Assembly: GCF_003932895.1 (NCBI RefSeq) | Contig: NZ_RQYW01000007.1 | Location: 1-64,000 of the forward strand | Length of the DNA stretch: 64,000 bases | Source of the DNA: Leptotrichia sp. OH3620_COT-345 | GTDB lineage: Bacteria > Fusobacteriota > Fusobacteriia > Fusobacteriales > Leptotrichiaceae | Direction: 5' to 3' | Part shown: one piece after another, positions 17,435-27,440 of the stretch | Layout of the letters: each line of letters starts with the position of its first letter | How positions within the stretch are numbered: the first letter of the stretch is position 1 | The notes under the pieces: model-generated | What the model saw: the letters and a program-made list of their open reading frames with translations, nothing else | Told to the model about the DNA's origin: nothing | The model's database searches: none | Program-made: the position numbers and the translations under genes

Positions 17435-18511
17435 TTAATATTCTGCATTTGAAAACAGTTTTATTCCTACTCCGAAATAAATTAGAAGAGGTAGAAAACA
17501 CGCCAAATATACAGGTACCGTCCCTGTAGAAGCTAATGATTTCAATATAGTACTGAATCCATAGTAGGAATATCCTATTATTACCGACAATCCTATATTT
17601 ACAGCTGCTCCCCCTCTCACATAACGGCTGCCTAAAGACAATCCTATAAAACACATTACAAATGAAGCAAGAGCAAATGATATTCTATAATAAAAATCAA
17701 TGAGCAAATCTATTGAATCAGCTCCTACCCTTGTGAAATAAACTATTTTTTCTCTCAATTCTTTCATTGTAAGATTTTTCGCTTTTACAGGATCTGCTAA
17801 TATGTCATCTATAGGAACTTTAAACTTAAATTTAGTCATATCAACTGTTTTAGAAACATTTGAAGCTATGTCATGTTCTTTCAGATTTTCAAAATTCCAG
17901 TTATTTGTTCCTTTTTCCATGACAGCTCCTGTTGCCGTATAAACCGATTTTATTTGTTTAAAATTATCCGACATTTCTATTATTTCTATTTCTTTCATAA
18001 TACCATCTTTTTTATTCACATAACCGCTGTATAGCACTTTATTTTTATCAATTTTTACAAGTACAAAATTCTTTTCTATTTTTACCGGCTCCGTTTGCTC
18101 CAGTTTAACCAGTTTCATATTACTTTTTCTACTATTGGCTTTACCGAGTATATTTATATTTACAAAAAGAACGAATATACTTACAACAAATGAAAAAATC
18201 AACGGAAAACAGGCTATCCTCAAAAAACTTATTCCACTTGTTTTCATTGCGGTTATCTCGAGCTGCTTTGCCATTTTACTTATTGCCAAAAGACTTCCGA
18301 GAAGTATTCCTAAAGGTGCAGTATTAGTAATAATTTCAGGTATACCATAGGACAGATATTCAAAAGCTTCTTTTAAAGTGAACTTTCCATCCATTATCCA
18401 ACCTGTAAGACTTATACTTTCTGCAAGAATAAATATCAGGAAAAACATCATCATTCCGAGAAAAAAACTTTTTATGTAACTTGAAATTATATATTTATCC
18501 AGTTTATTCAT
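17435..18511 (-). CDS. lptG: LptF/LptG-family permease (LptG-like)
   Basis: 358 residues of the YjgP/YjgQ family: three N-terminal membrane helices, a periplasmic jellyroll segment (about 120-250), then three C-terminal helices. With its neighbour it forms the inner-membrane part of the LptB2FG complex that extracts lipopolysaccharide. The coupling-helix region ISKMAKQLEITAMKTSGIS (about 78-96), which contacts LptB, is well kept. It follows the lptF-like gene by 4 nt. Which of the two is F and which is G is a guess from order. lptB lies upstream in the same gene chain. Confidence 0.85.
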   Translation of the reverse strand: MNKLDKYIISSYIKSFFLGMMMFFLIFILAESISLTGWIMDGKFTLKEAFEYLSYGIPEIITNTAPLGILLGSLLAISKMAKQLEITAMKTSGISFLRIACFPLIFSFVVSIFVLFVNINILGKANSRKSNMKLVKLEQTEPVKIEKNFVLVKIDKNKVLYSGYVNKKDGIMKEIEIIEMSDNFKQIKSVYTATGAVMEKGTNNWNFENLKEHDIASNVSKTVDMTKFKFKVPIDDILADPVKAKNLTMKELREKIVYFTRVGADSIDLLIDFYYRISFALASFVMCFIGLSLGSRYVRGGAAVNIGLSVIIGYSYYGFSTILKSLASTGTVPVYLACFLPLLIYFGVGIKLFSNAEY

Positions 18512-18515
18512 TAAA

Positions 18516-19613
18516 TTAATGTCTCCTATATTTTTTTATTGAAAAATAAACACATAATACAAACAAAATAAAATTCGGTATCCACATTGCCACTGAAACA
18601 GGAATATTATTTTTCAGTATCATAATTTTTGCATAATTTACAATAGCTATATATCCGAATATTACTATCAGACTTATTCCGAAACTTATTCCTTTTCCGC
18701 TCCGCTTGTTTCCTACCGACAGTAGAACTCCCAGCCAGCAGAGAAACACACTTGCAAGAGGTCCTATCAGCCTTTGATAAACTTCTATCAAAGCTTTTAA
18801 TGCAGCTTCTTTCATATCGGGATTATTTACATTATTTCTATAAAATTCCTTTAATTCTTTTAAATTCATTTCGCTACGTTTTTTCTGATGTTCTCCTTCT
18901 CCGGAAGAGAAAAAAGTCGAAATAGGTACTTGCTGTTCTTTATATTCTGCAGCTACCTGACTATTTCCTTCTTTATCAAAAGAATATCCTTTTACATCAT
19001 TCAGCACTATTATTCCCGGATCAAATCTCGCATTTTCAGCTAAAAATATCACAGGATAAGGATTGTTCCCCTGTTTGTTAAGTAAAAGAAACTGACTTGC
19101 GGAAGCTTTCTTATTGTCAACTTTGTCTATATAAAATCCAAAGCCTTTTTCAGGATTTGTCAAGAATATTTTTTCTTCAGTCAGTGAACTCGGTCTGGTA
19201 GACAATAATACTTTCGTTTGTTTATTAATATTTTCAAGTGCTCTGGGATTTACATATATTTCAAGTCCCAATCCTATGAATGTCAATATAAGTCCAAATA
19301 TAAAAGCAGGTCTTATAATCCTGAAAAGACTTATCCCCGAACCTTCCATAGCTATTATCTCATTTGTTTCAGAAAGCCCTCCGTAAACGAGCATTACACC
19401 GAGAAATGCCCCCATAGGTATTGTCTGTACAAGAATGCCGGGTACGACATAAAAGAAATAATCAACTACCGATAGAAAAGGCAGATCGCTTGCAAACAAC
19501 CTTTCCATTGCTTCAATAAGAACATTAAGCATCAGGATAAATGTAAATATACTGATCCCGAATATTGAAGGCAGCACAAGTGAATTATAAATATATTTAT
19601 CTATTATTTTCAT
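18516..19613 (-). CDS. lptF: LptF/LptG-family permease (LptF-like)
   Basis: 365 residues, same architecture as its neighbour: helices near 7-35, 50-75 and 95-120, a periplasmic domain with YIDKVDNKKASASQFLLLN, and three C-terminal helices. The cytoplasmic coupling segment is YGGLSETNEIIAMEGSGISLFRI. ATG 19613 is preferred because GAAGGA precedes it. A start at 19631 would lack a ribosome site and overlap cvpA further. Even so the start lies inside the cvpA 3' end (17-nt overlap), so the two are translationally linked. Confidence 0.86.
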   Translation of the reverse strand: MKIIDKYIYNSLVLPSIFGISIFTFILMLNVLIEAMERLFASDLPFLSVVDYFFYVVPGILVQTIPMGAFLGVMLVYGGLSETNEIIAMEGSGISLFRIIRPAFIFGLILTFIGLGLEIYVNPRALENINKQTKVLLSTRPSSLTEEKIFLTNPEKGFGFYIDKVDNKKASASQFLLLNKQGNNPYPVIFLAENARFDPGIIVLNDVKGYSFDKEGNSQVAAEYKEQQVPISTFFSSGEGEHQKKRSEMNLKELKEFYRNNVNNPDMKEAALKALIEVYQRLIGPLASVFLCWLGVLLSVGNKRSGKGISFGISLIVIFGYIAIVNYAKIMILKNNIPVSVAMWIPNFILFVLCVYFSIKKYRRH

Positions 19614-20190
19614 TATTTTTTGTTCCTTCATTCAGATTATTTTTACTAAGTTCATTCAATATATTTTTCTTCAATTTTTCTTCTCTTCTTTTTTTTCTAT
19701 ATTTATTTACATCATTTTTTATAAAGTCAGGAAACACATCCGAATACACATATATATACTCGGTTATTCCCTTTACGGCAAAACTTTGATTTCTTATATC
19801 CTGTAATCTTTTGCTGTGGGATGAACCTATTAATATTATTATATATATAATAAAAATTATAAAAGTTGCTTTTATTATACCTAAAATTCCTCCAATAAAT
19901 TCATCACCTTTTTTCAGCTTTATAGTTTTAAGAAATTTGCTGCTCAATTTTAGTAAAACTGAAAAACTGATATATAGCAAAACAAAGGCTATAACATATA
20001 TTTTTAACTGATCCCTCGAATCTTTTTCAGACAGTTTAAATATAATTTTTACCGCTCCATAAGTGGATTTCATCATATATATAATAAGAAGATACTTAAA
20101 TACACCGAAAAATTCCAGTGTAAATCCTCTTTTTCTTCCTAATAAAAAGGATAAAATCAATAATACTACAAATCCCACATCTAATATCAT
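19597..20190 (-). CDS. CvpA-family membrane protein
   Basis: 197 residues with four membrane helices (about 5-25, 28-48, 62-85, 100-123) and a charged C-terminal tail. It has the CvpA features LLGRKRGFTLEFFGV near the N-terminus and KKGDEFIGGILGIIKATFIIF. Family members are linked to colicin V export and envelope homeostasis; the molecular role is unclear. It overlaps lptF by 17 nt and follows alr. Confidence 0.8.
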   Translation of the reverse strand: MILDVGFVVLLILSFLLGRKRGFTLEFFGVFKYLLIIYMMKSTYGAVKIIFKLSEKDSRDQLKIYVIAFVLLYISFSVLLKLSSKFLKTIKLKKGDEFIGGILGIIKATFIIFIIYIIILIGSSHSKRLQDIRNQSFAVKGITEYIYVYSDVFPDFIKNDVNKYRKKRREEKLKKNILNELSKNNLNEGTKNNENNR

Positions 20191-20207
20191 TTTTTCTCCC
20201 GTAAACT

Positions 20208-21299
20208 TTATTCATTTTCATTAATATATATTCTCGGAACCCTCTGACTTATTCCACATAAAATTTCATAGGATATTGTACCGCATATATCCGCAACTTC
20301 CACTGCACTTATATTTTCTCCAAAAAATTCTACTATATCTCCTTTTTTCGCTTTTTTTACAAGAATTTCGGGAAGCAGTATTATTAACTGATCCATACAT
20401 ACTCTTCCCACTATTCTGCACTTAAATCCTTTATAATACACATATCCGCTGTTTGACAGCTCTCTTCTGACACCGTCCGCATATCCTATAGACACCGTAG
20501 CCAGAGTTTCTCCCTTTTTTCCCAGATAAGTATTTCCATAACTTATATAACTGTCTTCATGAAGAGTTTTTATATAGCTTATTTTAGCATAAAGAGACAT
20601 TACAGGTTTAAACTTATAAGGTACCGTTTCCTTTTCAGTAACACCTCCATATGCTATTATTCCGACTCTTATAAAATCATATTTCTTTTTGCAAGATTTC
20701 AAACTTCCGAAACTATTATGTAAATGTCTATATTTTATAGTCGAGATTTCTTTCATCATAATTTCTGATATCTCTTCAAATCTTTCCGATTGCATATCAG
20801 TATAATTTCCGTCAGAATCGGAAGATGAAAAATGCGAAAAAACACCTATCGGTCTGACATATTTACAGTTTTTTAATATGTCCGTCATTTTCTCAATCTC
20901 ATGGGACTGAAACCCTACTCTTCCCATTCCTGTGTCTATTTTAATGAAAACATCTACATTACAATGATTTTTTTCGAGGTAATCAATTTCCTCAAAATCA
21001 GTTACTGTAAAATAAATATTTTTTTCAGAAACTGAATTTACATAGTCATTTTCAATAGGTCCGAGAATGAGGATATTTACACTTTCGTTCATCTTCCTTA
21101 TTTCAAGAGCTTCATCAGCAGTAGCAACTGCAAAATTCAGAATTCCTTTTTTTATAAGTAAATTGCATATTTTAAGCATTCCATGACCATAAGCATCAGC
21201 TTTTATTACTGCCATTATATGTTCTTTTGATGTTATTTTTTCAAGTTCCTTAATATTTTCATATAAGTTTTTTATATTTATTTCTGCCCAACAACGCAT
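20208..21299 (-). CDS. alr: Alanine racemase
   Basis: 363 residues. PLP enzyme giving D-alanine for peptidoglycan. The PLP lysine is Lys33 in VIKADAYGHG (31-40). The opposite-face catalytic tyrosine lies in YISYGNTYLG, and the C-terminal domain has RVCMDQLIILLPE and GTISYEILCGISQRVPR. Standard length and order of motifs. It sits between secF and cvpA. Confidence 0.96.
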   Translation of the reverse strand: MRCWAEINIKNLYENIKELEKITSKEHIMAVIKADAYGHGMLKICNLLIKKGILNFAVATADEALEIRKMNESVNILILGPIENDYVNSVSEKNIYFTVTDFEEIDYLEKNHCNVDVFIKIDTGMGRVGFQSHEIEKMTDILKNCKYVRPIGVFSHFSSSDSDGNYTDMQSERFEEISEIMMKEISTIKYRHLHNSFGSLKSCKKKYDFIRVGIIAYGGVTEKETVPYKFKPVMSLYAKISYIKTLHEDSYISYGNTYLGKKGETLATVSIGYADGVRRELSNSGYVYYKGFKCRIVGRVCMDQLIILLPEILVKKAKKGDIVEFFGENISAVEVADICGTISYEILCGISQRVPRIYINENE

Positions 21300-21321
21300 T
21301 TATTTTCACCTTCTGAAATAA

Positions 21322-22281
21322 TTACACAAGTACTTTTTCATCTTCATTATAGCCATTTACAGTTTTCTGTAAGCCCTTTTTAATATTTCCGTCATGTCCC
21401 GAATTCTTTTTCTTTTTTCTGTATTTTCTCATGAGATATACTAACGGGCTTGCCACAAATATTGAAGAATATGTACCGAAGATCATACCTATAAACAAAG
21501 CCGTATTAAATGTTTTCAAAGAATCTCCTCCGAATATAAGAAGTATTGTTATGGAAAGTAGTGTTGTCAGTGAAGTAAATAATGATCTCATATAAACCTG
21601 ATTTACACTTTCCTGAATAATTTCACCGAAGTCCTTTGTTTTTCCATTTTTGGCATCATTTTCCCTAATTCTGTCAAATACTACGATAGTATCATTCATA
21701 GAATACCCTAAAATAGTAAGTATTGCTGCAATAAAAGGAGTATTTATTTCATATTTCAGAAATGCTATCAGCCCCATTGCTATTATTACATCATGTAATA
21801 CCGCAAGTACTCCTGCTATGGCATAAACAAACTCAAATCTTATAGTAATATAAATAATTATAAGTAAACTTCCTATAAGCAGAGCTGTCATAGCATTCGA
21901 AGTCAGTTCTTTTCCTATTGTAGGACCTACAGTATCATATTTGACAAGTTCATATTTCCCCGTTTTTTCATCCAACGCTTTCAAAACATTTTTTTTCTGT
22001 AATTCCGTCAACTGTTCAGTTCTTAGAACTACTGTATTATCTTCAGAGTATTGCAATCTTCTACTTTTCAACTGCGGAATTTCTCCTGCAAGACTGTCAA
22101 GAGCGCTATTTAAAGCTTCCTTATTGATTGCTTCTGCATAATCCAATTGAAGCAGATCTCCTCCTTTAAAGTCAACCCCTAAATTCAGTTTCACGGTAAA
22201 GAATAAAATAATAGAAACTAAAACCATAACAGCTGAAAAACTTAAATAATATTTTCTTAATTGTATTACTTTTAAATTCAT
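21322..22281 (-). CDS. secF: Protein translocase subunit SecF
   Basis: 319 residues, six membrane helices. With SecD it uses proton motive force to aid export through SecYEG. Motifs: VDFKGGDLLQLDYA after helix 1, the P1-head region, YITIRFEFVYAIAGVLAVLHDV, GYSMNDTIVVFDRIREN. Its ATG overlaps the secD stop (TAATG), so translation is coupled. Confidence 0.96.
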   Translation of the reverse strand: MNLKVIQLRKYYLSFSAVMVLVSIILFFTVKLNLGVDFKGGDLLQLDYAEAINKEALNSALDSLAGEIPQLKSRRLQYSEDNTVVLRTEQLTELQKKNVLKALDEKTGKYELVKYDTVGPTIGKELTSNAMTALLIGSLLIIIYITIRFEFVYAIAGVLAVLHDVIIAMGLIAFLKYEINTPFIAAILTILGYSMNDTIVVFDRIRENDAKNGKTKDFGEIIQESVNQVYMRSLFTSLTTLLSITILLIFGGDSLKTFNTALFIGMIFGTYSSIFVASPLVYLMRKYRKKKKNSGHDGNIKKGLQKTVNGYNEDEKVLV

Positions 22282-23483
22282 TATTTTACTCCTTTCCAGA
22301 ATAACTGTTCTTTTTTTATTTTAAATGTTGATATTATAAGTTTAAAGAGTACTTTTGTTATAAATAATGCAGTAACTATTGTAATGACCACTCCTAATGT
22401 AAGCGTAACCGCAAATCCTTTTACAGGTCCCGTACCGAAAAAGAATAATACCGAAGCTACCAGTAGTGTTGTTATATTTCCGTCAAGTATTGCAGGAAGA
22501 CCGTTTTTAAAGCCGTTTTCCACCGAATCTTCAAGAGAATATCCTTTCTTCAATTCTTCCTTTATTCTTTCAAATGTAATAACATTTGCGTCAACAGCCA
22601 TTCCTAAAGTCAATATAAATCCTGCTATCCCCGGAAGCGTAAGTGTCGCCCCTATCATACTGAAAGAAGCCAGCACTAAAAATCCGTATATTGCCAAAAC
22701 TGCATCAGCTATTAATCCCGGTATTTTATAAATTATGAACATAAATAAAGAAATCGCTATCATTGCTATTATTCCTGCCATTTTTGTCTGCTGTATGGAT
22801 TCATTTCCTAATGTAGCTCCTACAGTTCTTGTTTCAAGTATTTTTATATTTACAGGTAATGCTCCCGATTTCAACAAATTTGTCAATGCTTTTGCATCTT
22901 CAGGGTCATTTGTAGTTATTACTCCTCTTCCCCCCGGTATTTCAGAATTTATTCTCGGTGCCGATTGCTCTTTACCGTCAAGCATTATAGCTAACTGTCT
23001 ATCAATATTTTCTCTTGTAATTTTTGCAAATTTTTCCGCTCCTTCACCGTCCAGTTCAAATGCCACTTCAGGTTGTCCGAACTGTCCTTGAGAAAGATTT
23101 GCATTTTTTATGGCAGAACCTTCAAGAAGTGTAGGTCCGTATGTTCCGTCTTCATTTTTAATTTTAAATTCCAATTTAGCTGTAGTCCCTATTAAATCAA
23201 TAGCTTTCTGAGGATCTTTAATACCTGCAAGCTCCACTATAAGTCTGTCATTTCCGTTTATTTGAATTACAGGCTCGGAAACTCCGAGACTATCTACACG
23301 TCTTTCTACTATATCCCTTACTTTATCCATAGTATCCGCCTCCACTTTTCCCTGAGCCTGTAATACTACATATGTTCCTCCTCTTAAATCAAGTCCTAAC
23401 TTTATTCCGCTATTGTACAATATTATTCCGGGAATAATAAGTATTACCAGCAGCAGAATATAATGTATCATTTTATTCTTCAT
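22281..23483 (-). CDS. secD: Protein translocase subunit SecD
   Basis: 400 residues, a short SecD. Helix 1, then GLDLRGGTYVVLQA (D1 motif), the P1 periplasmic domain with RRVDSLGVSEPVIQ, and five further helices with GFILTLGMAVDANVITFERIKEEL. It is shorter than E. coli SecD (615) because the periplasmic domain is compact, as in many Gram-positive and fusobacterial proteins. First of the secD-secF pair. Confidence 0.96.
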   Translation of the reverse strand: MKNKMIHYILLLVILIIPGIILYNSGIKLGLDLRGGTYVVLQAQGKVEADTMDKVRDIVERRVDSLGVSEPVIQINGNDRLIVELAGIKDPQKAIDLIGTTAKLEFKIKNEDGTYGPTLLEGSAIKNANLSQGQFGQPEVAFELDGEGAEKFAKITRENIDRQLAIMLDGKEQSAPRINSEIPGGRGVITTNDPEDAKALTNLLKSGALPVNIKILETRTVGATLGNESIQQTKMAGIIAMIAISLFMFIIYKIPGLIADAVLAIYGFLVLASFSMIGATLTLPGIAGFILTLGMAVDANVITFERIKEELKKGYSLEDSVENGFKNGLPAILDGNITTLLVASVLFFFGTGPVKGFAVTLTLGVVITIVTALFITKVLFKLIISTFKIKKEQLFWKGVK

Positions 23484-23541
23484 TACTCACCTTTCCACAA
23501 ATATAAATTTGTTATTTTTATTTATCTTTTAAATTAAATAT

Positions 23542-23958
23542 TTATTTTATTGTATCCAGATATTTCTGTAATATTATGGAAGCTGCTACCATATCTACTA
23601 CTTTACGTCTTTCCTTTCCATTTTTTTTGGAATAATTTTTTAAATAACGCTCCGCTTCAGTAGTTGTATATCTTTCATCTACCATAAATATTTCTATATC
23701 AGGTATTTCTTTTTTTATTTCTTCGACAAATTTTTCAACTTTTTCTACTTGACGTTTTTCTGTTCCGTCAAGACTCTTAGGAAGTCCGACTACTATTTTT
23801 TTTGTATTCTCTTCTTTTAATATTTCTTTTAATCTCTCAATAGGATTTACAATATTTCTATCCATTACTTCAAGAGCAGTGGCAAGAATACCCAAAGGAT
23901 CGGATTTTGCAACTCCTATCCGAACATCTCCCACATCGAGACCGATAAATTTTTTCAT
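23542..23958 (-). CDS. ruvX: RuvX/YqgF-family RNase H-fold nuclease
   Basis: 138 residues, the family size. GLDVGDVRIGVA at the N-terminus gives the first catalytic Asp, VVGLPKSLDG and DERYTTTEAE the next acidic site, and VVDMVAASIILQKYL the last. Implicated in 16S rRNA 5'-end maturation and Holliday-junction resolution. Located directly after alaS, a common arrangement. Confidence 0.95.
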   Translation of the reverse strand: MKKFIGLDVGDVRIGVAKSDPLGILATALEVMDRNIVNPIERLKEILKEENTKKIVVGLPKSLDGTEKRQVEKVEKFVEEIKKEIPDIEIFMVDERYTTTEAERYLKNYSKKNGKERRKVVDMVAASIILQKYLDTIK

Positions 23959-23994
23959 ATTTTTCCCTTTTCATATTTTTTAATTGTGAATATA

Positions 23995-26607
23995 TCATGC
24001 AAGTTTTGAAGCAACATATTCTTTACTTTTTTCCACAGCTTCTTTTACGGCATTTCCGTTTTTTCCTCCGGCCTGAGCAAAGTCGGGACGTCCTCCTCCA
24101 TTACCGTCTGCTGCCTGTGCCATAATTTTTACAATATCTCCCGCTTTAATTCTTGATGTGAGATCTTTTGTAACCCCTACTACAAATACCGCCTTTTCAT
24201 TGTCAGAGCCGAGGATAACTATTCCACTTCCAAGTTTTTCTTTACCTCTGTCCACTATTTCTTTTAATTCTTCAATACTTTTGTTTTCAAAGGCTTTAAC
24301 TAAAACTTTTACTCCTGAAATATCTTCGGTTTTTTCAAAAAGATCATTTATCTCATATTTCAAAACTCTACTTTGTAGTTGTATATAGGATTTTTCAAGA
24401 TTTTTAAATTCTGTCTTGAACTTTTTCAAAACTTCAATTATATTATTTTCGTCCGACTTCATCGTTGAAGATATTTCTGCCAGTTTCGCTTCCACTTCAT
24501 TTACATAATCCAGACTTTTGTGGCCTGTAGTGGCTGTAATTCTTCTTACTCCTGATGAAATCCCCGTTTCAGATTCTATATTAAAAAGTCCTATTTCACC
24601 TGTGGACTGTACATGTGCCCCACCACATAATTCTATAGAAAATCCGGGTATCTCCACTACTCTGACTACATCTCCGTATTTATCCGAGAAAAGTGCCATT
24701 GCCCCTCTATCCTTAGCCTCCTGAATATTTTCATAACCTATTTTCATTTTTATATTTGAAAGTATTACATTATTCACTTCAGCTTCTATTTCTTCTATAA
24801 TTTCTTTAGAAATAGCTTCATAGTGGGAAAAGTCAAATCTCAACTTATCACTTTCTACAAGGGATCCTGATTGTTCTACGTGAGTTCCCAACTTTTCTCT
24901 CAATACTTTATGAAGTATATGTGTCGCAGTATGATTTCTCTGAATGTCTTTCCTTCTTTCAATATCAATTTCCATTTCCACTGTTGTATCTTCAGGAGGA
25001 ATAATGCCTTTCACTACTTCGACCTGATGAATGAATATATCTTTTTTCTTAACGACATCAATTATTCTCCCTTCAAATTCACCTGCAGTTATTTTACCTG
25101 TATCCGATACCTGTCCTCCAGACTCCGCATAAAAAGGAGTTCTGTCAAATATCATTTCATATCCGCTCATACCTTCACTTTTAGCAACATACAATATTTT
25201 CCCTTTATCTAAAAACTTTTCATATCCTGTAAATTCAGTTTTTCCATGTTTTTCAAAAAATTCATCAATAAAGTCATCTTTAATCATGTCAGATATCGTA
25301 ACACGGCTTCTCTGGGATCTTGTTACCTGTTCTTCCAATCTTTTTTCAAAATCTTCTTCAGAAACTTCTATTCCGTTATTATTTAAAATAAGTTTTGTTA
25401 ATTCAAAAGGAAATCCGAATGTATCGTACAACTTGAAAGAAATTTCCGAAGATAATTTTTTTCCGTTTTCATTTTTTAACTTTTTTATTTCATCAAAAAG
25501 CATTTCAGTTCCGTTTTTCAATGTCGTAGAAAATCTCTCTTCTTCTATTTTTATTACTTTTTCTATGTATTCTTCCTTTTCAGACAATTCAGGGTAGGCT
25601 TCTTTCATAGTCTCCACTACATAAGAAACTATTTTATGTAGAAATATATCTTCCTTTTCAAATACTTTACCTTTAGCAACACTCCCTACTCCAAATGCTC
25701 TTCTTATTATTTTCCTTAATATATACCCTCTCCCCTCATTTGATGGCAATACTCCGTCACTTATAAGAAAAACTGAGGCTCTTATATGATCGGCAATTAT
25801 TTTTACCGTTTCATCGTATTTTTCTTTCTCCACTCCAAGAATTTTTTCAATTCCTTTGATAATGGGCATAAATAAATCAGTTTCAAAATTATTTTTTTTA
25901 TTTTGAACAACAGAAGCTATCCTTTCAATTCCCGCCCCCGTATCTATATTTTTTTCGGGCAAAGAAACTAATGTGCCGTCTTCAAGCCTGTTCCATTCAG
26001 TAAATACCAGATTCCATATTTCAAGAAATCTATCCCCTTCATCTCCGGGCTTACAGTTTATTTCTTCATTATTTTCCCCCATATTTTGAGTATCATAGTA
26101 AATTTCACTGCATGGACCGCACGAACCTACAGGACCTGCCGCCCACCAGTTATCATCTTCTCCTAATCTTACAAGTCTTTCTTCAGGAATACCTATTTCT
26201 TCATTCCATATTTTATATGCTTCGTCATCAGTTTCAAAAACCGAAACCCAAAGTCTTTCTTTATCCAGTTTCAAAATTTTCGTTATATATTCCCATGACC
26301 ATTCAATAGCTTCCCTTTTAAAATAATCACCAAAGGAAAAATTTCCAAGCATTTCAAAAAATGTATGATGTCTTGGTGTCTTCCCCACATTTTCCAAGTC
26401 ATTGGTTCTTATACATTTCTGATATGTAGTTATTCTTTTAAAAGGTGCTTCCTTTTCTCCAAGAAAAAACGGCTTAAAAGGAACCATTCCCGCCACTGTC
26501 AGCAATAAACTTTTATCATCAGGTATTAGTGAAGCACTTTCAAAATGCTTATGTTCTTTGGACTTAAAAAAATCAATAAAACTTTTTCTCAATTCATTTC
26601 CCGTCAT
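23995..26607 (-). CDS. alaS: Alanyl-tRNA synthetase
   Basis: 870 residues, full length. Catalytic class II domain at the N-terminus (FFKSKEHKHFESASLIPDDKSLL, GRGYILRKIIRRAF), a tRNA-recognition domain, an editing domain with zinc-type ligands HTATH and CGGAH, and the C-terminal C-Ala region with GNGGGRPDFAQAGGKNG. Charges tRNA-Ala and clears Ser/Gly mischarging. It lies between lptB and ruvX. Confidence 0.98.
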   Translation of the reverse strand: MTGNELRKSFIDFFKSKEHKHFESASLIPDDKSLLLTVAGMVPFKPFFLGEKEAPFKRITTYQKCIRTNDLENVGKTPRHHTFFEMLGNFSFGDYFKREAIEWSWEYITKILKLDKERLWVSVFETDDEAYKIWNEEIGIPEERLVRLGEDDNWWAAGPVGSCGPCSEIYYDTQNMGENNEEINCKPGDEGDRFLEIWNLVFTEWNRLEDGTLVSLPEKNIDTGAGIERIASVVQNKKNNFETDLFMPIIKGIEKILGVEKEKYDETVKIIADHIRASVFLISDGVLPSNEGRGYILRKIIRRAFGVGSVAKGKVFEKEDIFLHKIVSYVVETMKEAYPELSEKEEYIEKVIKIEEERFSTTLKNGTEMLFDEIKKLKNENGKKLSSEISFKLYDTFGFPFELTKLILNNNGIEVSEEDFEKRLEEQVTRSQRSRVTISDMIKDDFIDEFFEKHGKTEFTGYEKFLDKGKILYVAKSEGMSGYEMIFDRTPFYAESGGQVSDTGKITAGEFEGRIIDVVKKKDIFIHQVEVVKGIIPPEDTTVEMEIDIERRKDIQRNHTATHILHKVLREKLGTHVEQSGSLVESDKLRFDFSHYEAISKEIIEEIEAEVNNVILSNIKMKIGYENIQEAKDRGAMALFSDKYGDVVRVVEIPGFSIELCGGAHVQSTGEIGLFNIESETGISSGVRRITATTGHKSLDYVNEVEAKLAEISSTMKSDENNIIEVLKKFKTEFKNLEKSYIQLQSRVLKYEINDLFEKTEDISGVKVLVKAFENKSIEELKEIVDRGKEKLGSGIVILGSDNEKAVFVVGVTKDLTSRIKAGDIVKIMAQAADGNGGGRPDFAQAGGKNGNAVKEAVEKSKEYVASKLA

Positions 26608-26662
26608 TCATTTTCTCCTTAATTTTTACTTTTATTTAATTTCTATTTTTATTTTCTTATTG

Positions 26663-27397
26663 TTAATCCAGCTTAAAGTTATCTCCTAAATATACTTTTC
26701 TTGCAGTTTCATTATTGGCAATTTCTTCCCCGTTTCCTGATATGAGTATGGTTCCCTCAGCCATAATGTAAGCTCTTTCAGTAATTCTCAACGTTTCTCT
26801 CACATTATGATCGGTTATCAATATTCCAAGACCCTTTTCTTTCAATTGTATAATAATATTCTGTATATCTTCAACTGCAATAGGATCGACTCCTGCAAAA
26901 GGCTCGTCAAGAAGTATAAAATCCGGATTTGTAGAAATGGTTCTCGCTATTTCCACACGTCTTCTTTCTCCCCCTGAAAGGGCATATCCTAAACTTTTTG
27001 CCACATGAGATAACTTGAATTCTTCTATAAGATTGTTCATTTTTTCTATTCTTTCTCTTTTAGGAATACCTCTCATTTCCAGAACTGAAACAATATTTTC
27101 TTCAACAGTCAGATTTCTAAAAACTGAGGCTTCCTGAGGAAGATATCCTAGCCCCATTCTTGCTCTTTTATACATAGGAAAATTTGTTATATCCTCCCCG
27201 TTATAAGTCACTCTTCCGTTATTCGGTTTGATAATCCCCGTTATCATATAGAATGTTGTAGTTTTTCCTGCACCGTTAGGACCGAGAAGTCCTACTACTT
27301 CACCTTTTTCCATATTTAAACTGACATTTTTCACAACTTCTCTGTTTTTATATATTTTTTTCAAATTATCGGCTTCTATGCTGATTTTTCTACTCAT
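26663..27397 (-). CDS. lptB: LPS export ABC ATPase LptB
   Basis: 244 residues. Walker [16 protein letters not shown]-loop [18 protein letters not shown], signature [16 protein letters not shown], Walker [16 protein letters not shown] and the switch His in [10 protein letters not shown]. The [10 protein letters not shown] and [11 protein letters not shown] blocks are typical of LptB rather than generic ABC proteins. Dimerises to drive LptF/LptG, encoded further along the same strand. Directly follows the lptC/lptA-like fusion gene. Confidence 0.96.
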   Translation of the reverse strand: MSRKISIEADNLKKIYKNREVVKNVSLNMEKGEVVGLLGPNGAGKTTTFYMITGIIKPNNGRVTYNGEDITNFPMYKRARMGLGYLPQEASVFRNLTVEENIVSVLEMRGIPKRERIEKMNNLIEEFKLSHVAKSLGYALSGGERRRVEIARTISTNPDFILLDEPFAGVDPIAVEDIQNIIIQLKEKGLGILITDHNVRETLRITERAYIMAEGTILISGNGEEIANNETARKVYLGDNFKLD

Positions 27398-27440
27398 TGT
27401 ATCTCCCGCTATTCAATATTTCCTTTTTTAAAAATTATTT

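Noticed and set aside
22384-23091. Plus-strand frames of 115 and 118 codons inside secD
   Set aside because: Shadows of the secD minus-strand gene; low-complexity Ser/Pro/Ile translations with no motifs.
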